This document shows, piece after piece, positions 23,900-36,385 of a DNA stretch of 64,000 bases. A program made the position numbers and the translations under genes. The DNA lies in contig NC_133299.1 of the NCBI RefSeq assembly GCF_005239225.2, forward strand, positions 14,991,154-15,055,153, read 5' to 3'. Position 1 is the first letter of the stretch. Every line of letters begins with the position of its first letter. This DNA comes from Populus alba (Eukaryota; Streptophyta; Magnoliopsida; Malpighiales; Salicaceae). The notes under the pieces are model-generated. The model did not search any database. It saw only the letters and a program-made list of their open reading frames with translations, and had not been told where the DNA came from.

Positions 23900-26740
23900 G
23901 AAGCAAAAGGCTGTCCAAGCCAAAAGTGGGAGAAAAAACTATGGATGCGGCAGAAAGGATGTTCTTTTCATAGCTTGACTTTTTTTTTTCCCGGTAAATA
24001 TCAAAATAAATGATGCGTTTTTGTTGATAGGATGCTTCATTTGAAATGCAAATTAGAAAAAAAAATTAAGAAATTGAATACTATATTGATGAAATCAATA
24101 TCTTTTATAATATATTAAAATCATAGTTGTTTAAATTCAATTATACCCGTTAATTTTTAATGTAAAAAACTTGTGTTAAACATCTAATTCATACTGAATT
24201 TAAAATTGAATTGAAAAATATATTTATTCAATAAAACTCTGATAATTTAATTTAGTTTTTTAATAATTTGGTTGATCTAGTTAAACCTAATCTAAATTTA
24301 ACCAAATTATTACCAAGAATTTAAAAAATAGAAATAATATCTTTTAATAAAAAATAATTGACCTGATGATTTCAATAATTTAATAACTTAGGCTTTTTTT
24401 AAATTAGTCCTGGGCCAGATCTCATAACTAAAACTTAGGATGGCACTTTGTGTTTGCCTTTGTGTACCCTCCTGGGTTGGTGAAATGAGCTTATAAAGTT
24501 AAAAAAAAAAAATTAATGTAGGTGTCCGGACCAGCTTGTGTGTACCTTGACTAATCCCACGAGTCCTAAAGTTAACAACCATATAAGCCTCTAGTAGCCC
24601 TGAGGTTTGTGGGATTCAAACTGAAAATCTCTAGGGAGCAAACCTAAAACCTGATCAGTTAAGCTATACTTCTCATGATTAAACTTACAAAGTTATTTGT
24701 ATAGCTTTGGTTAGACCATAGTCTGGACACAACAAGGGTGGTTATATATTAGTTTTTGGAGAAACTACAAATTAGTCCCCCATCTATACAAGGGATTTAA
24801 ATTTAATGTTGTTCTTCATCCAAAGCAATTAATAAAAAGTTGTGAAATCAACTGAAGAAGTTTTGTTAATTGCTTACGAGGAAGAACAATGATTATTGTT
24901 AGTGATGAGGTTGATGGAGAATCCTAGGAAATCAATATCTTTTCAAGGTTTCATCGATGGAATATTGGGATTTAAGAAAGAGGGCTATGAAATTGAGATT
25001 GTTGAAATTGGACTCCATGGTTTTCTTTGGTAGGATCTTCCATACTTAAATTGGTGAATATTTGAGAACGCGGTTAAAATTGTGGTTTTTTTAAATTTTA
25101 ATTTTTTTTATTAAAAAATAATTTTTTTATATTTTAGATCATTTTGATATATTTGTAAACAAAAGGCACTTTAAAACTATTATCATTACTATAATCCCAA
25201 ACAGATTTAGGTGTAGGAGGAAAGAAATCTTTGAGATTGTGTAGTGTATGATTGGATATAAGATATAAAAGATTATAAGAAGTAAAATATATATATATAT
25301 ATATATATGTGGCTTTTTGATGATTTATGAGAGTTTATATATTCATGATTCACTTTCTATTTGCACGGAGCATAAATGGCAAATATTAGAATAGATTATG
25401 CAGTCTATTATATAGTAATTATATGAGATAATAATTCTTGATAGTGCATGATTATACTATTGAGTATGAAATAGATTTTCTTAGTGGATTAGATTCTGAT
25501 ATTTGGTTTTATGAGTTTATGGATAGTAATAAAATTATGATAACATTAATTATTATCAAACATGTTAGGTATTATAGTAATGATTATTTTTTAAAAAATA
25601 ATTATTTAAAAAATAAATTAAAAATAATTTTTTATTTTTAATATCGACACATTAACACAATTTAAAAAAAAAAAATGATGAAATATCTAAAATAAACCTA
25701 AAATAAGCAGATTCATGTTGGATTTGGGCATGGTTTGCTCAAACCCAACTAGAAGGAAAAGGTCAACTAGAACCATGTCCCATGCAATGCGACCTATAAT
25801 GGTGGGATACCTAAACCCAATCCTTGATCCAATTCTTTATTTCGGATACCTGTAAAATGATAAATTTAGGCAACTGCTTCTTGTAAACTTCGGAAAGTCA
25901 ACTAAATCGATGTGGCTTTTTTTTTTATGAATTCATAAAATAAAATAAAATAAAAAAACACGGTATTTATAATGGAAATAAAGTGAGTTTATACAGAAGA
26001 TCTACGTAATCTTTTCTTAATCAATTTTCATTTTAAGTACATGGATATTAAAAAAAAAAAAAAAAACTATGTAAATTATTTATGTTATATTAGACTAAAA
26101 AAGGTCATCTTCCTGGGAATCCTTACGTAGTTAACTGATAATCCTTATCATAAGCTTTTTGTTTGTCTGATATTAACATTTCTTAGCACGTGACTGGCAT
26201 CGATTAATTGACTAATATAAGAATGTCTAAAGCCCCGCCTGCCCTGCTGCCCCCTCCTTCCACTCCATCTCAAACGCCACGATAACATAGGATGTCGTTT
26301 TCCGGCGGTGTTTTTTAAAAGTTTTTTTTATTTAATAATGTGTTAAATTTTATTTTTAACATTATACAATAAAAAAATTAAGAATAATTCATAATTAATT
26401 TTTTAAAAAATAACTTTTTTTATAAAAAAAAAAAAAACAGGTTATCATCAAAATTCCTCCGAGCCTCGAAGATGCAACACCCTACTCTTGTAGCGTCCGC
26501 CACAAGGAAAAAGGAAGGCTTGGCCTTTGGCGGAGAAGTAGAGAGCTTTTCGACTTATTAAAGAAAAGTCTCCTGGTTACTTCCCGTGTCAGCAAAGATA
26601 TCTTTAACAATTTTGTGCCTACCCCCCTCGGCGCGTGCTAGATACTAACTAACTATAAAACTAGTTGATGAAGGGGATTTTACTATAACTTTTTTTATAA
26701 AATATTATTTATTAAATATTGCTTCTTCTTTTTTTTTCTA
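23900..26740. other. AT-rich intergenic DNA
   Basis: No gene recognised. It holds a SINE (24502-24683), AT-rich dispersed repeats near 25080-25180, 25575-25690 and 26310-26440, and an (AT)n run near 25289-25308. A less AT-rich patch at 26440-26640 has no frame or motif I can name. Confidence 0.5.
24502..24683 (-). mobile_element. tRNA-derived SINE, copy 1
   Basis: Read on the minus strand it starts near a degenerate pol III A box (TAGCTTAACTGA) and B box (AGTTTGAATCC), continues with 'acaagctggtccggacacc', and ends in a T-run. Flanking CTTATAAAGTTA (24490-24501) and CTTACAAAGTTA (24684-24695) form a 12-bp target duplication with one mismatch. It shares its 3' part with the SINE at 30501-30703. 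Confidence 0.75.
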
Positions 26741-27790
26741 TTAACTTTTTTTTAGTATTTTTTTTTGTGAGTTATCATATGAATCGTGGCCTCGTGGGTT
26801 TGAAGATTTAACCTGGTTAATTAAAAAAAATTTAATTACTTTTTTTTCAATTACATCCTTTAATATTGGGTTTGAATGAAAATTAAACTTCGTGATTTAT
26901 TTTGTTTATTTTTTTATTATGTTATTTTGACCTCATTTACCTGGGAATAATGTTTAATAAGTTAATCCAAGTTCACTCATATTGTTTTTTGTGTTCTTTT
27001 TTAATTGATTTTTTTTTAAATTTTATCATTTAACACTGAGTCGTGTTGAGAATTGAGTTTTCATAATCTATTTGGAATTTTTTATATGGTGATATCTTGA
27101 TCCCACAATCAAGGTCGCATGTTTAGTACAATTAACTTTGGTTTAAATCAAGTTATTTTTTTATTTTATTTCTAAAGAGAGTATCTCTTTCTATTGACTT
27201 GGGTCACGAGTCCTTTAACATTTGGCTTTTTTTTTTCAATTAAACTTCATAATTTGTTTTTGATTTGCTCTATAATAAAGTTATCTTAATCTTATGATCA
27301 AAAGTCGTGGATTCGATAAGTTAATATAGGTTAAATCAAAATCTTTTTTTTGTATATTTTCTTTTCTATTAGGTTATCTCGGTCCAATAAATCAGGTCAT
27401 GAGTTTGACAGATTGACTCGATTTGTTTTTATATTTTTTTTTTTAATTTGATTTTGGTTTCAATCTCATCCTTCAATATTAGACTGATTAGGGATTGAAA
27501 TCCATAATTTGTTTCAATTCTATTTCCCATAAAGATTATCTCGGTCATGTAACCTTAGATCATAAGTTTAGCAGGTTAACCTGGATCATAGACTGATTGA
27601 TATTGAAGGATGAGATTGAAACCAAATCAATTAAAAAAATCTAAATTCTTAATTTCAGGTTAATTGATTTTTTTTCATTTTCATATTTGAAACATTGGGT
27701 TGATTAAGAATTAGATTTCATAATTTATTTTAATTTATTTTCTATAGAGTTATCTTGAAATTATTTTTAGTTAAATTATGTTTTTAATGT
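26740..27790. repeat. Degenerate tandem repeat, units of about 170-250 bp
   Basis: A recurring phrase of the type 'cctttaacattggg...aattgaacttcataattt' followed by a 'gttatctcggtc' phrase occurs near 26860, 27030, 27212, 27470 and 27690. The copies are highly diverged and separated by T-rich linkers. An inverted copy lies at 27596-27635. Confidence 0.65.
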
Positions 27791-28825
27791 TGTATGGGTT
27801 GTTTTTGGACTCACAAAAGTTAACCATATTATATCAGATCAATTCTCATATAATTAAAATTATTTTTTCTTTATTAGAAAAAAAAACATTAACAATATCT
27901 AAATTTTTCTTACATTCAAAAAAAATTTAATTCGATCCAAGCATAGGTAATCAACTTCATTTCTGTAAAAAGCAAAGGAGAAATACCTCTTGATATATAG
28001 AAACCCATCATTCGCATGTCAAAAAAGGCCCATGGGGCTGAGATTATGTACCGATGCTATTCACTAGCCCAAAAGCCTTTGTAACCATCCAAGTTTTAAT
28101 GTATATCTTTCTAATGTGTTTGCTCCCTCAGCACTATAAATAGGATGGATGAGTAGTTATCAATATTCGATTTATTTTATATATTTTATTTCATTGCGAG
28201 AGCAACAGGACCGAGGTTGTTTTTGGGTTGTCTTTTATCACTTATATGATAACAATTTTCTTTTAATCATTAGGTTAAAAAAAAAACATTTATCTGATCC
28301 AAAATTTCAAAGCCCATCTAATTCTCATACTAACTTAATCATTAGGGTTGTTCACGTTCCTGGTGGCCCTAAGTTTAAATTAGATGGGCTGCAAGGCCCG
28401 GACCCTAAAAAAAAATCTCCAGGTCTCTTCGAACAATCTATAGTTTTGGGCCCTAAGACTAGAAAAGTTATATTTTATCCCTCTCTTGGAAAGATTTTCT
28501 TAATTTGCCCCCCTAACTAAATTTACTGGCTATGCTCCAAAGAGTATATTTATTTAATTTATTATAAGAATTATTGGTTAATATATTTAGCATCGTAAAA
28601 AAAAAACTCGGAGAATAAATATAAATATAGTGAAAACCTCTTCTTATTAATAAGACATGTGGAAATGAAAACTATAGTTTTTTTTTAATTTACAAGATGA
28701 GTGAGTCCATTTGTACATTATTATATGGTTAGAGAATTAAATATGATGGCGTGAAAGGCTGGACATCTCATTCAAATTTCCCCATAAAGAAACTACAAAA
28801 ATTAATTTTTTTTTGTCCCAAATTC

Positions 28826-28858
<33 letters not shown>

Positions 28859-31105
28859 ATTTATATTTAAGAGGGCAAGTGTAGGCAAGTCCTGGCCAGA
28901 TACGACTAGCCATCTCAAGAAGACCGCACTTGAGGGCCATGCTGGGCTGATTGGGCCAACTTTGCCATTTATGGTTCCCATTTTTCATTTCATCCATTCT
29001 GAATTGGCCGGTCAAAAATTTATTTATTTTTTTAAAATTATTTTTTTTATATAATTTTTAAAATTATTTTAATATATTAGTGTAAAAAAATAATATTAAA
29101 AAAATATAAAAAAAATATATTATTTAATATATTTTTAAATCATCTTTCAAAACATTCCCGGCCGGTTCGACACATCCGTCTCTCTCAGGTGACAAACATC
29201 CCACTACTCTATCATGGAGACACTTCACTAAAGGGGCGACGGCCACATGCATATGCTTCTTTGCTATCCTGTCGAGGGCTGCTGGCTCATCATTGCCTTG
29301 ACGAGGGTCCCTTCTTTTTTGTTTTGTTCTGATATTTGGCCATTCAAGCCATCTCATCCGATCTTGAAAAAGGAATGGGTGGTTATATACAGGTGAAATA
29401 ACAGCGACAGCAGCAGGTGCTCATCTGAGGACGGTGCCAACGGGCCTCCACTCCTCCGTGGCTTGGCGGCACTCGTCGAGCTTTAAACCTTCTCTATTCC
29501 TTGACATGCCATTTTAATAGATAAGGGTTAAATCCTTCAACCACTTCAAGAAATCTCTCATTGTGCATATACGATTGAATCTGGAGGATTGGTTTTGGAT
29601 GGTTGTTCCTGTTTCGAATTATATGAATAACTGTTTTATTTAAAGTTATTTTATTTAAAATATATTAAAATAATATGTTTTTTATTTTTAAAATTATTTT
29701 TAAGATTTAATATATTACAACAATTTAAAAAATATAAAAAATTACTAATTTTTTTTAAAAAATTTCGAGGGACACGATTTGCACCGTGTTTTTTGTCAAA
29801 TAAACCATCTCAATTTAAATAGCAGATAAGATCCTATAGGATTTGATTTATATTATTTTCTAACACACCCTCGCACTTAATGAAAGCTCTTTGCGCTTGA
29901 AACTTGCACATGCCCACATTACATTGTGTTTAATTTTTATCAAATAAATGGAATGGTGAAATTCAAACTCGTGACCGTTTAGTTATCAAAACTTCTAATA
30001 ACCATATCATAAAACCATTTCAACCCAATAAGTTTAAATTATTAATAAAATTTTTAAAATATAATTTATATTATTTCTTTAATATTTCCAAACAAAACCC
30101 ACGTAATATTCATGCTAGAAGTGGAATCTAGCATTGTGTTTTGATGACGTCCTTAAACTTTTTGGTTGGAGAGATGGAGGACGGAGATAAAAATAAGATC
30201 TAAAATGAATCATTATGAAGATGAAATCATTATGAAGATTGACAAATCCTTATATATCAATTATTATTAATTTTTTATTTTGAAACAGTAGCGTAAAGGC
30301 TTTACTTCATTTAACACGGCGAAGATAATGGTTAAAATTAGAACTTTTGCGAAAGGAGGATGAGCCCTTTAGATTATTGTAAATTGTGCAAATTATGGAG
30401 CATTTATAATGCAATGGGTCCATGTCCAATAATTTAAAATATCTTTAAGAAAAGATTATTTCCCCGGCCAGTATTCTCAAAACTCTTGATTCTGATTCTT
30501 TTTTTTTTTTTATAACCGGGGTGTTCGGGGCCAGCTTGCGCGCACCATAACTAAATCCCCAGGTCCACTGAACATTCCTGCAAGCCCAATAAACACAGGT
30601 AAGACACCACGGGGGTGACAGGGGTTACTCTTTGAGGTTTGAACCCGGGACGTTCGCAAAGATTGAACTTACAGTTTACCACATCAGCTAAGCTCTCAAG
30701 TGTCTCTTGATTCTGATTCTTTATAGTTTGTTATCATGGCCAACCACTGTTTTGGTGTTATCCAAAAAAAGCCCTACCATTCCCATCGGAATATAATGAA
30801 TTGAATATGTTTATTTGCTTAATTGGATTTTCCTGTTTTGTTTTTGTGTCAGTAGTTTTTATAAAAAATTAAATTTTTTTATTATTTAAATAACTTTTTT
30901 TTTTGTTTGACTGATAATTATTGTGATGTACTTAAATATCAAAAATACTTTTTAAAAAATAAAAAAATATTATCACACTCCCAAACATTATGACATATAA
31001 AAAAAATGTGTGTGTATATGTTATTTATTTTTTGTGCAATGTTATAAAACTTTGTTTTTTAACATAACTATAATAGTGTTTGGTAATTTTAGTAGCAATT
31101 TTTTT
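27790..31105. other. AT-rich intergenic DNA up to the assembly gap
   Basis: No gene recognised. The open frames at 28149-28520 (+) and 29124-29357 (-) show no motif or splice context. There is a 29-base A-run at 28826-28854, AT-rich dispersed repeats at 29015-29150 and 29630-29770, a moderately GC-rich patch at 29150-29500 with no identified function, and a SINE at 30501-30703. Confidence 0.5.
30501..30703 (-). mobile_element. tRNA-derived SINE, copy 2
   Basis: On the minus strand the body runs from a TAGCTGATGTGG A-box-like site through a GGTTCAAACC B-box-like site to 'gcaagctggccccgaacacc' and a poly(A) tail. It is flanked by a perfect 18-bp target duplication, CTCTTGATTCTGATTCTT, at 30483-30500 and 30704-30721. 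The perfect duplication suggests a younger insertion than the copy at 24502. Confidence 0.88.
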
Positions 31106-31605
31106 NNNNNNNNNNNNNNNNNNNNNNNNNNNNNNNNNNNNNNNNNNNNNNNNNNNNNNNNNNNNNNNNNNNNNNNNNNNNNNNNNNNNNNNNNNNNNNN
31201 NNNNNNNNNNNNNNNNNNNNNNNNNNNNNNNNNNNNNNNNNNNNNNNNNNNNNNNNNNNNNNNNNNNNNNNNNNNNNNNNNNNNNNNNNNNNNNNNNNNN
31301 NNNNNNNNNNNNNNNNNNNNNNNNNNNNNNNNNNNNNNNNNNNNNNNNNNNNNNNNNNNNNNNNNNNNNNNNNNNNNNNNNNNNNNNNNNNNNNNNNNNN
31401 NNNNNNNNNNNNNNNNNNNNNNNNNNNNNNNNNNNNNNNNNNNNNNNNNNNNNNNNNNNNNNNNNNNNNNNNNNNNNNNNNNNNNNNNNNNNNNNNNNNN
31501 NNNNNNNNNNNNNNNNNNNNNNNNNNNNNNNNNNNNNNNNNNNNNNNNNNNNNNNNNNNNNNNNNNNNNNNNNNNNNNNNNNNNNNNNNNNNNNNNNNNN
31601 NNNNN
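31106..31605. other. Assembly gap of 500 N
   Basis: Exactly 500 undetermined bases, probably a placeholder of arbitrary size. AT-rich intergenic DNA lies to its left and Tat-like retrotransposon sequence to its right, so a retrotransposon body may be collapsed in it. Confidence 0.98.
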
Positions 31606-32702
31606 AAAAGTCTTCACAATGAAAGTGCTCAAACAATACTGGGGGGGCATAAAGAAAATTCTCAATCATCAAAAGGTGCCATACAAAGCTAGGGGGCATG
31701 AAGAAAAATCCAAAGGATCCAAAAATTTGAGCAAAAATTACAAGGCCAATGCAATGATGCTCAAAATCAAATGAAGAAAACAAAAACAAAGAGAAAGAGC
31801 CCAAGCCCAACACTGGGGGGGCACCGTGGACCATTTTACAAATCAATTCTGAGGTAAAAAAAATGTATGAACAAAAGAGTTTGGGATATAAGCACTTGTG
31901 ATCCTTAGTCTTAAAGTCCCTTAAACACCTTTTGAGCCTACATATATCATTTTCTTCATAGCCAAAAGCCCAAGCCTACATTACGTGCCTAATCAAGCCC
32001 TTTCTGATCAAAGGCAAGCAATCTGGATAGGTAGGCAGTGCTTTCTCGTGCGGGTCAAATCATTATTCATGCAAATAAAATAAATGCTTTGAATCAATTC
32101 GGTTCTCAATAACCCTCAAATTGACATTTAAACCTTTTGTGACCAACCAGATGTCACTTCATCTTTAACCAAAACAAAAATCTTTCATCACTTTAAGAAA
32201 CTATCCATAGGAATCACTTGAATTTTTGAGAACAAGTTTATTTTGAACCAATGTCAAAATAATTTTGTGATTTGGAATAACTTGAAAAGTTCCAAAAATT
32301 TTGCATGAAAAACATTTCATTGTACCAAAAAAACCAAATTACTTTCACATATCCTCACCCCACACTAAACCCAAGTTGAACACTTGGGGGGCATGATCAA
32401 GCTGGGGGCAATCAAAAAACACATGGTAGGGCTGGCTCATGATTCCTTTTCTAAGGAAAATGTCGGGCAAAATTGGTAACTTTTAAGATAAAGGGTGAAG
32501 GACAAAGATGTATGATGACATCAAACCCTTCTCAGAGGTCAAGATCACAAGATGTAATATGAGTAAGCAGAACTGGAAAAGCCATCGAAGTTACTACCAA
32601 CACTACAACTTTTGAGAGAAAAAAAGACACCATGAAGAAATGGGGGCCTATATTTCACAGGTAAGTATACATGCATATCAATCATAATGCATTTGCTTTT
32701 CA
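31606..32702 (+). repeat. 3' untranslated part of a Tat-like retrotransposon, plus orientation
   Basis: Non-coding sequence with repeated G-rich phrases of the type 'ctgggggggcat' (near 31640, 31690, 31815, 32385 and 32402) and a 'gggggcctatatttcac' phrase near 32643. The latter resembles 'gggacctatgtttcaaaacc' in the gag-only element at 10350. This places it downstream of pol in a plus-strand Tat element whose coding part is missing or lies in the gap. Confidence 0.6.
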
Positions 32703-34140
32703 ACATTGACAAATCATCCCTCACCTCCATTTTGAGTTCGCCTTTGAGCCCTCATCCATTCGGTAGTGCGTTTTCTAACCCTACCTCCTTTTGAGTGCGC
32801 CTTTGAGCCCTCACCTCCATTTTGAGTGCGCCTTTGAGCCCTCATCCCTTCGGTAGTGCGTTTTCTAACCCTACCTCCTTTTGAGTGCGCCTTTGAGCCC
32901 TCACCTCCATTTTGATTGCGCCTTTGAGCCCTCATCCCTTCGGTAGTGCGTTTTCTAACCCTACCTCCTTTTGAGTGCGCCTTTGAGCCCTCACCTCCAT
33001 TTTGAGTGCGCCTTTGAGCCCTCATCCCTTCGGTAGTGCGTTTTCTAACCCTACCTCCTTTTGAGTGCGCCTGCGAGCCCTCACCTCCATTTTGAGTGCC
33101 CCTTTGAGCCCTCATCCCTTTGGTAGTGCGTTTTCTAACCCTACCTCCTTTTGAGTGCGCCTTTGAGCCCTCACCTCCATTTTGAGTGCGCCTTTGAGCC
33201 CTCATCCCTTCGGTAGTGCGTTTTTCTAAACCTACCTCCTTTTAAGTGTGCTTTGAGCCCTCACCTCCATTTTGAGTGCGCCTTTGAGCCCTCATCCCTT
33301 CGGTAGTGCGTTTTCTAACCCTACCTCCTTTTGAGTGCGCCTTTGAGCCCTCACCTCTATTTTGAGTGCGCCTTTGAGCCCTCATCCCTTTGGTAGTGCG
33401 TTTTCTAACCCTACCTCCTTTTGAGTGCGTCTTTGAGCCCTCACCTCCATTTTGAGTGCGCCTTTGAGCCCTCATCCCTTCGGTAGTGCGTTTTCTAACC
33501 CTACCTCCTTTTGAGTGCGCCTTTGAGCCCTCACCTCCATTTTGAGTGCGCCTTTGAGCCCTCATCCCTTCGGTAGTGCGTTTTCTAACCCTACCTCCTT
33601 TTGAGTGCGCCTTTGAGCCCTCACCTCCATTTTGAGTGCGCCTTTAAGCCCCCATCCCTTTGGTAGTGCGTTTTCTAACCCTACCTCCTTTTGAGTGCGC
33701 CTGCGAGCCCTCACCTCCATTTTGAGTGCGCCTTTGAGCCCTCATCCCTTTGGTAGTGCGTTTTCTAACCCTACCTCCTTTTGAGTGCGCCTTTGAGCCC
33801 TCACCTCCATTTTGAGTGCGCCTTTGAGCCCTCATCCCTTTGGTAGTGCGTTTTCTAACCCTACCTCCTTTTGAGTGCGCCTTTGAGCCCTCACCTCCAT
33901 TTTGAGTGCGCCTTTGAGCCCTCATCCCTTTGGTAGTGCGTTTTCTAACCCTACCTCCTTTTGAGTGCGCCTGCGAGCCCTCACCTCCATTTTGAGTGCG
34001 CCTTTGAGCCCTCATCCCTTTGGTAGTGCGTTTTCTAACCCTACCTCCGTTTGAGTGCGCGTTTGAGCCCTCACCTCCATTATTGAGTGCGCCTTTGAGC
34101 CCTCATCCCTTAGGTAGTGCGTTTTCTAACCCAACTTTTC
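32703..34140 (-). repeat. 90-bp tandem repeat array, about 16 copies
   Basis: Units of 90 bp with the anchor 'cggtagtgcgttttctaacc' recur with few substitutions. Each unit contains two related sub-blocks, 'gagtgcgcctttgagccctc' twice, so it arose by duplication of a shorter motif. Because 90 is divisible by 3, the minus strand reads as a 30-residue repeat (starting MRAQRRTQNGGEGSKAHSKG) over long stretches. I treat these frames as repeat artefacts: they are split by unit-length slips at 33220-33240 and 33560-33640 and have no start context. Confidence 0.92.
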
Positions 34141-34739
34141 TTGAAAATAGGCATCACGATGAGCGCGCTTATCATCTTCCATGTTTCTCGCTTGACGTCG
34201 GGTGTTGTAAACTCTTTGGGACCTATATTTCAACCTAATGCATGTATGTATGTTATTTACAATGAATGGATGTATGTGTATGATGCAAATGTATGTATAT
34301 GCGTATTAGGGAGTTCATACTCTAAGTATAGGTTTGGGCCATTACATGATGGGTGGTTTTCTACCTAGTCTCAAAAGGGTCTCTTGTTGTCCTAGTGATC
34401 ACTCTCGTAAAGACAATTTGGGGGCTCAGTAGGTAGTGGGATGGCATATGCATCAATCATTACCAGTCTATGCACTCAATGAAGAGTTAGGGTTTGCACA
34501 AACTTAAACCTTGACTAAAAGTCGTAAGATAAGCTGCTAGTCCCCCACTTAACCTAAAGCTTTTCATTATAAATTCCTTAAAAATATGAATGATGCATGA
34601 ATCAATTTTATACAGTGCATGAAAAAATATGTGCAAAATTAAAGCGTATGAGAAACTGAGGAAATGCATATTAACAATAACACCCAAACCAAACAATATA
34701 ATACAATTATCAGACAAAAACAAAGCTTAGTCCACAAGG
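34141..34739 (-). other. 5' leader of a reverse-strand Tat-like retrotransposon
   Basis: Read on the minus strand, 34739 down to about 34200 follows the leader of the element at 7502-8040, with the same order of short phrases ('gactaagctttgtttttgtc', 'tgtctttacga', 'ataggtccca'). It then runs directly into the 90-bp array; no gag is present. Confidence 0.7.
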
Positions 34740-34757
34740 TCCCTAGTGGAGTTGCCA
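34740..34757 (-). other. Primer binding site of the reverse-strand Tat-like element
   Basis: The minus strand reads TGGCAACTCCACTAGGGA, differing at two positions from the tRNA-Arg site at 7484-7501, three bases from the LTR end. Confidence 0.75.
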
Positions 34758-34760
34758 TTC

Positions 34761-36385
34761 TGTCGCACATGTGCGGCGTCACGACGATCGTCCTCCACAC
34801 TCATGTGTGGTTCTATCTGAAAAATATAAGGAAACAAGGAATTCTTGTCTCTTATCAGTGGAAAAATGGAATGGGAGTCACCACCTAGTATTTTGGTCAC
34901 TAAAAAACCCTAACTGGTCTTAGAGATCGGGTACGGAGACTGGTTGCGTAAAGGGAAGGTATTAGCACCCCAAATACGCCCCACCTAAGGTAAGCTGCAT
35001 TGTTTAATTGTCTGATAAATGCTAAGGTTTCATTGTATTTCTAATTATTGGTATGTCTACGGTTTAAGAAAAGTCCTTCTTGGTAAGGAGGTCCTTATCT
35101 TATCGGGTAAAGCCTAACCGTTCTAATGTCTATAAAAGAACTATTATTTTAATATCGGGAATACGTTTTACGTGTAAATTCATAATCCTTGATATAAAAA
35201 GAAAAACAAAATAATTTTTTGGATTTTTTTGAAATATTGGCCAAGTTCTCGTGACTTTAATAAACTGGTTATTAAAGCCAAAATGCATGCTAAAACATTT
35301 TTTTTTTTTTTTAGTTTTCTTTATTGTATGACAATACAACATGATTTTTTTTTTAGCTTTGAGAGACTTGGTCGTATGCATGAAAACAAAAATATTTTTT
35401 TTTTGAAAATCGAGTATTTTAATACCGAATTTGTATGTTTACAATATAAAAATACAGATCGATATTAATCAAAATGGCATAGAAAAATACACTAGAAAAT
35501 CACACATTTTTAAAAATGATTTTTGAATATATATATTTTTGTCAACAGGGTCGACCCGACCCAAAAAAGAGGCTGTGCCAAAATCAACCTAAAAAATGAA
35601 ATCGGGCCAGGACCGGCCCAAAAAAGAACCTACTTGTGGCTGGACTCAACCCTGCCACGTGGGCTAGGCTGATGTTCCCGCCCAAAAAAAACCAGCAGCT
35701 AATTATTTTCCACTTTGTTTGTAGAACGTGAATTGCTCACGTTCTGCATGCAATAGTGAACACAGCAGAGAGGAGCCAGAAAAGGGGAGGAGATCACTTG
35801 GAGTGAGGGAGCGTGGTTGCTGTCTCCGGTGGTGGTGGAGGGTCACGGCTGAGGACGGTGGTTGTTCCTCTTCTCCTGCGTGCTTCCTTTTCACGCCTCT
35901 GTGTTTCCTTTCTCTTCTCCTCTTCGTCTACCTCAGCTTCCCCCTGTTTTTTTGTTCTTCTTTTATTATCTGCTGGTGGCAGTGGCGGTGGCAGAGACTG
36001 GAACTGCTGACGGTGGCTAGGAAATTAGGTGGCAGCTGTTGTGATGGTGGTTCTGTGGCGGTTCTTCTTCTCTATTATGTGTTCCTCCCTTTATCTATCT
36101 TTGTTTTTTTGCTTTTTCTTCCATTTCTCACGGTGCAGGTGCTGTTATCAACGATTGGGAGGATGGTGGCAACTGGCGATGGCTCTGGTGGTGGCGCTAA
36201 TGTGCTGATCCTCCTTCTATGTAAAGATATCAGCCCCTATGTCTTCTCTTTTGTTGTTTTTTTTTGTTTGTTTCCCTTCTCTATTCAGTTCCGTTTCCTC
36301 CCTCTCTGTCACTGCTCTTCTCCTCTCTTCTTCCCCCCTTCTCTTCCTTTTTCTTCTGTTTTGCCCGAGCTTCTCTCCTCTTAAA
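34761..36385 (-). repeat. Tat-like LTR on the minus strand
   Basis: Its minus-strand end is GTGCGACA at 34761. The conserved Tat R/U5 block lies at 34870-35000. Farther along are GGCCCA-rich sequence (35540-35690) and a purine/pyrimidine-biased region up to about 36385. The 218-residue plus-strand frame at 35728-36384 has no motif and is taken as chance. The U3 end was not resolved; the boundary given is approximate. Confidence 0.65.

Noticed and set aside
29124..29357. 77-residue minus-strand frame in a less AT-rich patch
   Set aside because: No motif, no splice partners and flanked by dispersed repeats; cannot be supported as a gene.
31010..31846. Long open frames of 180-273 residues on both strands
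   Set aside because: They consist almost entirely of the 500-N gap and have no real sequence support.
32714..34015. Minus-strand frames of 107-163 residues with 30-residue repeats
   Set aside because: They follow from a repeat unit of 90 bp; frames break at unit slips and there is no gene context. Kept as a finding for checking only.
35728..36384. 218-residue plus-strand frame with hydrophobic segments
   Set aside because: Lies antisense in a Tat-like LTR; low-complexity Phe/Leu/Ser from pyrimidine-rich DNA, no known motif.
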